A stretch of DNA of 64,000 nt from Dolomedes plantarius. Lineage: Eukaryota > Arthropoda > Arachnida > Araneae > Dolomedidae. Every line of letters begins with the position of its first letter. Positions within the stretch are counted from its first letter, which is position 1. The DNA lies in the NCBI GenBank assembly GCA_907164885.2, contig OU015492.1, positions 206,801,493 through 206,865,492 of the forward strand. The letters run 5' to 3'. Shown here one piece after another: positions 24,843 to 35,150 of the stretch. The position numbers and the translations under genes were made by a program. The notes under the pieces were generated by a model. It did no database searches. It saw only the letters and a program-made list of their open reading frames with translations, and was not told the DNA's origin.

Positions 24843-25634
24843 TTACCCCGTAAGTCTATCCAAAAACATAATTGGTTGTTTTTGTTTTAATGAATAGTTT
24901 GTTCTGTTGCATTAATATGTTAAACATAACAATAGGTTAAAATAGAAAAAATAACTACTAAAAATAAAAATAAAAATCATAAGTAATTACAGACGTTTAT
25001 TCCTACTACTGGTAAATTTGAGGAGTCAGATGTGTTGATTTGAAAAAAAATCGTAATATTATTTAACCAAGACTTAAAAGATCAACTAGTTGATACCCGT
25101 CAAAACATGACGGCTGGAAAGTAAATAAATTTATTAATACACAAATTGTACTCAACACATCATTACCAAATGTTGAAAACCCTAATATTAAAAATAGAGA
25201 AATACACTTCAAAAATTACTATTGAACCCATTAAAAAGAAATAGGGTTACTCAAAAGGGCCAAATAAACAATTTACGTCACGTTTAGTTCTATATCTCAC
25301 AGACAAAGTTAAAAATAAAAATGGCAGAGAGAGATCTAGACCGATTCCTCGGAATAAACAAATTAACGTGTTTATGCAGCATCATGCTTAGTGGGTATCT
25401 AAAGCCAGATTTAAACATGTCACTGAGCATGCGCAGAAAGCAATTATCGATTATAAATTATAGATGATTAATAGAGATTGCGGTTACAAAAAACCAAATT
25501 TGACGCATTTATAGATTAAAATCTTTTGTTTAAGATCAAAATGAAATATATTGATGCAGTAGTTTTCTCTCACGGACTGCCAAAAGACTTAGCAACTTAA
25601 ATATATAGATTTTTTTGTTGTTAAAGAATAAATC
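24843..25634. other. Unannotated AT-rich stretch
   Basis: No recognisable gene or repeat. Confidence 0.5.
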
Positions 25635-25830
25635 CAGTGGTGCACTTAGCGGGGGGGGGGGGGAGGGGCCATCCCCTCCAAAGAAATAGAAATTGCACTA
25701 TGAATATTGATTTTGCATTATAAATATTTTTATCCGTTCATCTCGGCCCCCCCCCCATGCGTTATAAATATCTTTATCCGTTCATCTCGGACCCCTTCCC
25801 CCCCAAGAAAACGTCCTGGGTGCGCCACTG
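25635..25830. mobile_element. hAT-type MITE with 8-bp target duplication AATAAATC
   Basis: Starts CAGTGGTGCACTTAGC and ends with the inverted CAGTGGCGCACCCAGG. The octamer AATAAATC lies exactly on both sides, the hallmark of hAT insertion. The interior word AAAGAAATAGAAATTGCA and TTTTTATCCGTTCATCTCGG is shared with 48631-48777. The TTATAAATAT...CCGTTCATCTCGG segment is itself repeated twice. Confidence 0.85.
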
Positions 25831-26029
25831 AATAAATCCCAGCATTTTAGTAGGGGGGCAAGGGGCCCTACCCCCCCCCCAAAGAAATAGAAATTGTATT
25901 ATGAATATTGATTTTGCATTATAAATATTTTTATCCGTTCATCTCGTCCCCCCCATGCATTATAAATATCTTTATCCGTTCATCTCGCCCCCCCCTCCCC
26001 CCCAAGAAAAAGTCCTGGGTGCGCCACTG
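25831..26029. repeat. Tandem duplication of the hAT MITE
   Basis: A 199-bp partial second copy of the MITE including its 3' terminus, followed by the same AATAAATCCCAGCATTTTAG flank as at 25831. It lacks the CAGTG 5' end, so it arose by tandem duplication after insertion, not by a second insertion. Confidence 0.8.
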
Positions 26030-26339
26030 AATAAATCCCAGCATTTTAGTAGAATGTTAAACAAACGTTATCAAGCCTTTCATGCAAAACTTCTCATTTT
26101 ATAACTTCCTTAAAGCTTGAAACCTATAACTCTTTCAGGCGTTATTGACAATCACACAAAGCATGGGGACTAACTTCATCGCATAAGTTGGTTTTTAACA
26201 AACGAAACTATTTCGGCAATGTGAGGAAGTATAAGTGACTTTTCATCATATTCCCCCCCACCCCACCACTTCTAGTATGTTCGCCTGGACCTATTTATTT
26301 ATTTATTAGTTTATTTCTGACACTGCTTGCCTTTTTTAA
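26030..26339. other. Unannotated short stretch
   Basis: Contains a run of C near 26250 and TTTATTTATTTATTAG near 26293. No gene. Confidence 0.5.
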
Positions 26340-26941
26340 CACTAGAAAGACGGCTGCCGTCATTTTGACGGTTTCGGTCATACTATTGTCTGAATTTATG
26401 TCCTCAGGCTTCTGAAATTTTATGAATTTTTCTAATTTTACGCAAAATATACCCACACATTTACAAAATTATATTCGATAGTAAAGCAGAGGAGAAAATG
26501 TGTTGTATACCTACTAAGACTGAAAGCCATCAATTTGACGGCAATATAGAAAACAGGCAGAAATCTTTAAAATAATACCGGAAAAATGATACTTACTTTT
26601 CGGTCTCTTCCCCCTTTTACAAATAACAGAAATATTGGCTGTTCGGAAATATTGGGATTAAAAAAATAAGGACTCCCCACACCATGCATATATTTTTATG
26701 GATAAACTATACCAGGTTGTCAGCTGGACATATACCTGCATAAAAATATATCAAAATATATACTAATTTATTATATATTGGTATGAAATAGTCCAAAATT
26801 TTAAGTATTTAACCATTTTTTTAAAACATTAAATATTTTAAATTCCTGATTTTATTTTTAACCGTCATTTTGACGGTTAAAAATAAAATCAAAGGACGAT
26901 TCAGTTTTTTTTAGTAAGAAAAAATTCCCGTCTTTCTAGTG
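26340..26941. mobile_element. piggyBac-like non-autonomous element, TTAA flanked
   Basis: Both sides are flanked by TTAA (26336-26339 and 26942-26945). Terminal inverted repeats are CACTAGAAAGACGG and its complement CCGTCTTTCTAGTG, 14 bp. TTAA duplication plus a CAC-starting terminus agrees with piggyBac-group elements. The motif CCGTCA-TTT-TGACGG occurs three times in intact or near-intact form (about 26357, 26527, 26863) and may be a binding site. There is no transposase frame. Confidence 0.8.
26848..26890. repeat. Perfect 20-bp-stem palindrome
   Basis: GATTTTATTTTTAACCGTCA, a TTT loop, then its exact complement. Lies at the inner 3' side of the piggyBac-like element. Confidence 0.95.
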
Positions 26942-27074
26942 TTAAATGAAGATTTTTTTAAACGCACTTGTGACTAATAGTTTCTCATCGTTATTTCCAA
27001 TGGTGAGTGGCACTATATCGACTGTCTGCCACGAGGGGTTATCGAACGTACTTTGACGCCAGAATTCGACGAAC

Positions 27075-27541
27075 CAGTGGCGTAGCAAAGGGGGGGGGGG
27101 CAAGGGGGTCTATCATGCCCCGGGCGCCACTCGCAGAGGGGCGCCAATGTAAGATCCATATATTATATTACTATATGTTTTCGAGGTGGATGCTAGTATA
27201 AGGTCTATATATTATATTACTATATGTTTTTCGGGGAGGGCGCCAATATAAGTTATATATATTATATTACTATATTATTTTGTGGGGGGCGCCAATATAA
27301 GGTCTATATATTATATTACTATATGTTTTTAGGGGAGGGCACCAACATAAGGTCTATATATTATGTTACTATATGCTTTTCGGGGGGGGGTGCCAATATA
27401 AGGTCTATATATTATGTTATTATATGTTTATCGAGGGCGCCAATATAGGGTCTATATATTATATTACTATATGTTTTTCAGGGGGGGCGGCGCCACAAAG
27501 GTATCGTGCCCCGGGCGCCAGTTATGCTCGCTACGCCACTG
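27075..27541. mobile_element. hAT-type MITE carrying a minisatellite, TSD CGACGAAC
   Basis: Terminal inverted repeats CAGTGGCGTAGC/GCTACGCCACTG are perfect over 12 bp, and the octamer CGACGAAC flanks both ends exactly. These are textbook hAT features. The two inner flanks each contain GCCCCGGGCGCCA. Between them lies a tandem repeat, so element size depends on repeat number. No transposase. Confidence 0.92.
27141..27485 (+). repeat. 49-bp minisatellite inside a hAT MITE
   Basis: Seven units beginning GCGCCAATATAAGGTC and continuing TATATATTATATTACTATAT, with a G-run at each junction. Unit starts near 27141, 27191, 27240, 27289, 27339, 27390 and 27437 give spacings of 47-51 bp. Open frames through it (27224-27448) are repetitive artefacts. 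Confidence 0.92.
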
Positions 27542-27549
27542 CGACGAAC

Positions 27550-28988
27550 TGAATTATCCTGGTTAACTGAGTAATAAGTTATTCCCGATGACTTTCCTTT
27601 CACAAGGTGATTGTCAGTAAAATGTGAATCTAGTAGTATTTAGGGACCAATATCTCCAACATTCACAGTGTAAGATGCGCGCACACAGGAAAATGTGTAA
27701 AATGCAATTAGGTCGAGTTGCTATGGTCCTAATATATCTGCGTTGTTTCTCCTGTGAGGAAACCGCGAAACTGGAAGCACAATCTGCACGCTTATTTTCA
27801 CGAATTCCTTCAAATTTGGCTTCCGTCCGTAGATGAATGATCTGAAACGAACTTTTAAACAGTAGACTATCCGCGGTGTCGGCAAAAGAGCTTCGGGTCA
27901 TCCATCAACATATTGCAACCAAAAAATCCAATTCGTCTTCCCTGATGTTATTTCAGAAAACTTTTTAGAGGTTACGAAACTCTGAAAGTGATTGTATTAC
28001 CGACAGAACTGGCTCCAACCGACTTAAAGAAACCCTTGAATAGCAGAAAATAGACATTCAGCAGTTTTATTGAGCTATAGAGGGTATGATTTTTGTTAAT
28101 TTAGGACTCGCGGTTTTATTCTTATGCGGCATTATTCCATTGAAATTTATATTCTAGATTTATATTGGTAGTAGATTAATGCGATAGCTTCATTTTTCGA
28201 TTATCTAAAGTTCATTCGCGGTGTAAGCTATCTAAGGCAATTTCTTCAAGAAGCTTAAATTTGAAATACCTCAGGAGAATGTAAACTCTGAAGAATGTGA
28301 CTACCGTAGTGTTATTTTTAAAGACTTATTACGATCTGCAAAAAAGGATGCAAATGTCATTTATGGTGAACACGAGAACCCGCTGGCACTGTTAATGCAA
28401 ATATTATTCTTTTTATTTCATGGACATCATTTTCCTGTGACAGATATTCAGACTTAAAAAAACAGACAGCAGTACCGCAATCATATCATGCCATGATTAA
28501 TAAAGAAAGTTTTTTTTTTTTTTTTTGCTAAAAATATCTCTATTTTCTATTCGTGGTATAATATGACGACGATGGATGTCATATTTTTAAAAAAAGTGAA
28601 CAGCTTATAATAGATATAACACGACAGCGATATGCAGTCGTTCCTTCACTGAAACGCAAGTTTAACTTTCAAAGATTTGATTACGAATACACTTTTTTTT
28701 TAAATTCGAGGCTTATGTTTCAAGAAGTAGAAGAAGTTCGAAGAGAAAGCAAAGAAAAACCCTTTAGTTTTGAAATGGTCTGGTAGGGAAATCTGGTTTT
28801 TAATTTTAATTTTAATTTTTTTGGGGGGGAGGACCCAGTGTATGGTCACGTGGAATATCTCTTTAGAAACTATATGGTTCATTTCTTCAACTAGTGGCCG
28901 ACGATGAGTATATATCATTGAGTGAAACACATTTTCCTTGTATATTGAATCTACAGTGTTAGGCCTAATAATTATCTATTAATTAGTC

Positions 28989-28990
<2 letters not shown>
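27550..28990. other. Unannotated stretch
   Basis: Mixed composition. Overlapping open frames on both strands at 27614-27901 show no recognisable domain and I do not call them. A T-run at 28510-28527. Confidence 0.5.

Positions 28991-29041
<51 letters not shown>
28991..29041. repeat. (TA)n microsatellite
   Basis: About 50 bp of TA. Confidence 0.95.
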
Positions 29042-29707
<666 letters not shown>

Positions 29708-30443
29708 TACCTATATATAACCCTCCGTGAAATTTTTTCGCAAAGTTTATAAAAACGTACAAAATAAAAAGAAACCTCGATTCGCTATCCTTCTCTTATT
29801 TTAACCAGCATTCGGGCTCCACCTTAGCAAATGACTTGCTTCAAAGGATGCGAATACCGACTTCGCTTATCCAAGCTTCTCCTCGAAGAAGGATACTAAT
29901 TGTTCCCATCCTTCGAGCGGGGGTTAAAAGAAAAAAATATTGGAAAAAGCGAAAGAAGAACCGGAAAGATGCGACAGGCAGAGAACGTCATTCTAAGATC
30001 AGAGGAGGAAGAATCCAGAGGGACGCAAGACCGAACAACCAGACCTCTGTTCTGGAGACTGGTAAGAGAAAACCAGAAATATGTAGGGATCAGCTACTTT
30101 TTCTGAGTGCTGCTATTTTTTCCCGCTCGTTCAGCGCAAAAAGCGAGGTAACATAAGAGGTACTTCGTCCAATACACCTAGAGATGTCGCAAGTTTAGGA
30201 GTGATTAGTTTACTGCACGTCACTCTTCCCTGAGACAGAATTCTCAGCAAATTTACGACATATTTCTCCCTTTAGAATTAAATACACAGTCTTACTAAAT
30301 TTGCCGAAAAAGAAATTATTGAGTATTTCCTTCTGCCTGAGCTTTCCATCTTTTCAAATTTGAATTGTATTTCTGGTGTAGATTAATTTATTATAAGAGT
30401 GCAATAGCACATATTAAACAACGCATTTTTTACTGCCAAGATA
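29708..30443. other. Unannotated stretch with Arg/Lys-rich open frame
   Basis: A 106-codon plus-strand frame at 29836-30156 is rich in Arg and Lys and has no family motif; a second frame overlaps it. GC is higher than around it, but I see no splice or conservation argument and do not call a gene. Confidence 0.4.
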
Positions 30444-31298
30444 CAGTCGAACCCCGGTATAGCGAACTTGGTATATAACGAACTCACGGATATAACGAGA
30501 GAGAATTTTAGTCCCGCCGTTTTCCTATTGTACGTAATTTAATTAGCATTGTGTCAGTTTAATGTAACTGATTTTAGTCGATTTAATTCATTAATGATCA
30601 TTTATAGAGTAAATAGCTCACTTCTACCCAGACTTGGGTGTATATAATTTGAAGTGGCACTCTAAATGAATTTGATACAAACACAGTTTATACATGAAAC
30701 AATGTTTATTGAACATTCTTGGACATGTAGGCTTTGCTTTTAACAACAAAATTCATACGTACTATTTGTATGGAATATATAAATACAGCTTTCAAGAACA
30801 ATATATTTTCAATACTCACAAACCACCAGAGAGTCAAACCAGCAGTACTGACACGTAAACTTTGGGCCTGCTAAGCACTAGCGCCGATAGTACTGGAGCT
30901 CGTATACCCTCGTAGCTCCCTATCGCTTATCTATCAACCTTAACAACCTTTTTCAACCTAAACAACCTTCCTTCAACCCTAACCACCTTCTTTTATTAAT
31001 GACGCTGCATGGTATTTATACTAAGCGCGTATGCCGAAATTAGCATATCTCAAGCAGCTTCTTTAATTCATCCTCTCAAAAGTTCGATTCTTGTGAATCG
31101 AATCTTGTGTATACCTTACACATTTTTAATAGATTTTATCATTTTTTAATACATCATTATTGAATACACATTGCAACTAATAAGTTATAGATTTCGTAAA
31201 CTCTAGCATTTTTCTTAATGATTCGGATATAGCGAACCACCGGATGAAGCGAACAAAACCTTTGATCCCTTGAAGTTCGTTATAACGAGGTTCGACTG
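30444..31298. mobile_element. 335-bp pogo-like MITE, copy 1, interrupted
   Basis: Terminal inverted repeats CAGTCGAACCCCGGTATAGC and CAGTCGAACCTCGTTATAAC, flanked by TA. It spans 855 bp because a 520-bp repeat (30603-31122) is inserted; without it the element is 335 bp, equal to the copies at 31363 and 53792. Confidence 0.88.
30603..31122 (-). mobile_element. Solo-LTR-like repeat, copy 1
   Basis: On the minus strand it starts TGTGTAAGGTATACACAAG, has a hairpin TTCGATTC/GAATCGAA, a TATAAATACC box about 110 bp in, and AATAAACATTG near the 3' end, ending about CTCTATA. TATA box followed by a poly(A) signal within ~500 bp is what a solo LTR shows. It does not end in CA, so a different class of promoter-bearing non-autonomous element is possible. 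Insertion with duplicated A/T bases into the host MITE is clear. Confidence 0.6.
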
Positions 31299-31362
31299 TA
31301 TAAAGATTTTGTTCTATTGCAAAATTGAAATTTTGAAAAAGAAACCTACATTAAATGATGTA

Positions 31363-31905
31363 CAGTCGAACCCCGTTATAACGAACTTCAACGGACCAAA
31401 GGTTTCGTTCGTTTTGTCCGGTGGTTCGCTATATCCGAATCGTTAAGAAAAATGCTAGAGTTTAACAAAATGTATAACTCATTAGTTGCAATGTGTATTC
31501 AATAATGAAGTATTAAAAAAATTATAAAATCTATTAAAAATGATCATTAATGAATTAAATTGACTAAAATCAATTACATTAAACTGACAGGGGCCCGGGG
31601 TTGCCTCAATTGCATGGCAGATCTGTACTGTTCATCCGGCGCCCAGGCCCTCAATAATGAAAAATGTCACCGAACTTGGGAAATAAACCCTCGGCTGCGA
31701 GTGCAGGAATTACTGCTTAGCGAACGGTCGACAGTTTGACAAAGGCGTATAAGCGAAAGCTGTGTTCTCTGTAATTTTCGAATACATTAAACTGACACAA
31801 TACTAATTAAATTACGTAGAACAGGAAAAAGGCGGGACAAAAATTTTCGTTCGTTATATCCGTGAGTTCGTTTTATACCGAGTTCGCTATAACGGGGTTC
31901 GACTA
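31363..31905. mobile_element. 335-bp pogo-like MITE, copy 2, interrupted
   Basis: Starts CAGTCGAACCCCGTTATAAC after TA and ends with the complementary terminus at 31905 (one mutated base) before TA. Contains a 193-bp insertion plus its 15-bp target duplication; removing those 208 bp leaves 335 bp. Confidence 0.88.
31590..31782. mobile_element. 193-bp insertion of unknown type with 15-bp target duplication
   Basis: The 15-mer TACATTAAACTGACA is present exactly at 31575-31589 and 31783-31797, and the other MITE copies have it once. A perfect 15-bp duplication points to LINE-mediated (target-primed) retroposition. The insert starts GGGGCCCGGGG and ends TTTTCGAA, has no poly(A) tail and no clear tRNA, 5S or 7SL signature. 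It may be a SINE of unknown head or a retroposed transcript piece. Confidence 0.75.
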
Positions 31906-32470
31906 TAGTAAGATATCCTAATGTTTCTAAATAGTGAAAATTTGAAATTCTAGGAACTCTCTGGACCACCCGTCACCCGCTGGGTAATCCCCCCCCCCTT
32001 TTCATGGGTAATTAAGAATTCAAGCTAATTTTAAGTAATTTTTGAGTGGGGTAATTTTAGACAGTTGAAACCGTCTGGACCACCCATCATCCGTAGGGAC
32101 ACCGCCTTTTTGTAGGTAATTATGAATTTAAACTAGTTTTTATTTAAAACTGTTTTTAATTATATTTATTTTAGATAGATGGAATTGTCTGGACCACCCG
32201 TCCTCCGTTGGGTCACCCACATTTCCCCCGAATTAAAAATTCTAGCTATATTTTATTCTAGCTATTTTAAAAATTCAAGCTATATTTAATTGGGGTAGTT
32301 TTAGATTTGTGAAACTGGTTGGGTACTACTTTGGTTATTGCTGTTGTCACCCATTTTCCATGACGCATGCATAATTTAGCTAATTTTGATATAGCCCTTG
32401 ATTGAAGACTTATTGTGAGAAAATTTAAGTAAATTTTGCATTCGTTTTATTCATAATCTATGAATTTTAA
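31906..32470. repeat. Short direct repeats around a GGACCACCCGTC motif
   Basis: Three diverged copies of a ~110-bp unit with GTCTGGACCACCC(G/A)TC near 31962, 32068 and 32187, each followed by GGGT/GGGA and an AATTTTAAGCTA-like stretch. A degenerate tandem repeat; otherwise nothing recognised. Confidence 0.65.
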
Positions 32471-33298
<828 letters not shown>

Positions 33299-33947
33299 TC
33301 ATTCATAATTGTTCAGAAAAGTAATTTTCCTGGTTTTATCAAAGAATATATCGGAAGACAACAATTTTTGTTGATTTGCCATCGTTTATAAAAAAATAAC
33401 TTTTTCTTTTCATTTTACTTAGATTAGAGTCGTATTTCCAAGTTGGATCCCTTGTTTTAAAGATAAAATAGATTTTCCTTAGACTGAAAATTTTCGAGGG
33501 CAAAAAGTTAACACCCTCGATAGGAATTAGTACGACATGCAAACAACAAGTCCAAAACTGATCTAACAGAAATAAAAGTTGGGAGGGGGGTTGGGGGGGG
33601 GGAGGAGTTAAAACGTAATTTAATAAACTATGTAATAAAATAGCTAATTTTAGTAGCTGAAAATTAAAAAGAAAACAAATAAATTTACAATTATTGATTC
33701 ATAGATTTAAACTGAAAAATAAAATAAAAATTCCAAATTAAAAAAAGAAGAGAGGCAAGAAATTTATAAAAAATGTTGGAATTAAAAATTAAAATTTCAT
33801 TGTTGATTTCATAAAATTTGATAAGTTGATTTCATAAGTTGATTCATTAAATTTCATTTAAAACCAAGTTAAAGATTGTCAGATAAATTCCAAGAGCTCT
33901 GCAGTGAAACAATGTCCAGAGAGTGATCCACGAACTGTTGAAAAAAA
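33299..33947. other. Unannotated AT-rich stretch
   Basis: Contains a G-run near 33585-33605. No gene recognised. Confidence 0.5.
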
Positions 33948-34184
33948 TTCAGGTAGTCTCTTCTAGCGAAACTACCGCGGGTTATTAACGCAGGGTTACT
34001 TATCGTTGCCTACCTCTTTTTTTTTTTTTGACGCACTTTGGCACTTTTCTTTTTGACTGTTTACTGCTTGCCCAAGCGATACAGACTGGGTTTGGCGCGC
34101 TGCCAAAATTATAACTCGCGACGACGGACGTCTGAAATCTTGCTTTTTGGCGGACCGTCATGGAAGAACGTAATCCTACGTTAA
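33948..34184. mobile_element. Non-autonomous element, TTAACGTAGGATTAC family, copy 2
   Basis: Starts TTCAGGTAGTCTCTTCTAGC with the hairpin GGTAGT...AACTACC, then GGGTTATTAACGCAGG, the AAGCGATACAGACTGGGTTT block and ends GTAATCCTACGTTAA. The two GTAGGATTAC words form an inverted pair. The 96-codon minus-strand frame here is incidental. Confidence 0.8.
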
Positions 34185-34616
34185 AAGCTTGATTCTCCGG
34201 GGGTCCAACCAAGGACCAAAAGAAGAACAGTAACACCAGAAATGAACGAATAAATAGGGAATAAATGAAAACGAATGAAAGAGCTAACACGACATGGTGA
34301 AAAAAAAAGTAAAAAAATACGAGTATAAGAAAAATATTGGAAATATATTCAAAACTATATGACGTATTTCAGCATCACAAATATTTTTAAATCCAAATAT
34401 ACATGTATGATGTAATACATTTTTTTTCTCTTCTAAATGTATGTCTTATATTTGCCAGAAATCCATTATAGTGACTCCCAGTGACCTAATCCTAATTTAA
34501 CAACCGTCTTAGAGGCCTGAGAAACGAACAAAAGTTTCCTAACTTTCATGACGTTACTCTCCTGCCATTCATTGCATTCATGTGCTTCTATAGCTTAATA
34601 TTGCACATTTCTTTTT
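34185..34616. other. Unannotated stretch
   Basis: No gene or repeat recognised. Confidence 0.5.
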
Positions 34617-34990
34617 TAAGAGGCTCCGATACACAAAATTCTTCAAATTTTCAAAAAAAAAATTTCTGTTCTTTTCCTCTTAAAATGACGTTTAAATCAT
34701 GTTTCTATTTTAATTAGAACAGGATATATTAATTTTTTTGTTTTGCAACATTCTAATAGCGGCCAATCTTTGTTTAAACCTTTAAATGCATTTTTCTGCA
34801 TGATGGGTTTTTTCATCATTTCTCGTCTTTAAATTGTTATAAGTCAGAAACCGTTAAAGATAAATCGCTCAAACTTGGAACATGTCTTTTTCAATTATTT
34901 TACTTTAAATTTGACTTAGCTAATTTGAAAAAATATTTACTTTTAAAAATATGAATTTTTTCATCATTTTTTAACAAGGTTTTACCCTGA
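34617..34990 (+). repeat. ~370-bp dispersed repeat, copy 1
   Basis: Matches 47742-48080 over most of its length, including ACACAAAATTCTTCAAATTT, GTTTGCAACATTCTAATAGC-type words and CAAACTTGGAACATGTCTTT. It starts TTAAGAGGCTC, reminiscent of the TTAAGGGGA foldback family, so it may be a truncated member. Confidence 0.75.
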
Positions 34991-35016
34991 ATATTTTTAA
35001 TTTTTTGTAACTTATT

Positions 35017-35092
35017 TTTGACATTAATTGCATACATTGACCGTTGTATTTAATTTGAATATACTCCGTAGCGAAGTACGGGTTTTCAGCTA

Positions 35093-35093
<1 letters not shown>
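35017..35093 (+). mobile_element. Helitron family A 3'-terminal fragment
   Basis: Only the last ~77 bp are present: ATTGCATACATTGACCGTTG, the hairpin CCGTAGCGAAGTACGG and CTAG at 35090-35093, followed by TA microsatellite. The 5' part is missing or replaced. Confidence 0.85.

Positions 35094-35147
<54 letters not shown>
35094..35147. repeat. (TA)n microsatellite
   Basis: TA run starting directly at the Helitron end. Confidence 0.95.

Positions 35148-35150
<3 letters not shown>

Noticed and set aside
29836..30156. 106-codon Arg/Lys-rich open frame
   Set aside because: No recognisable domain and a competing overlapping frame; composition alone is not evidence.
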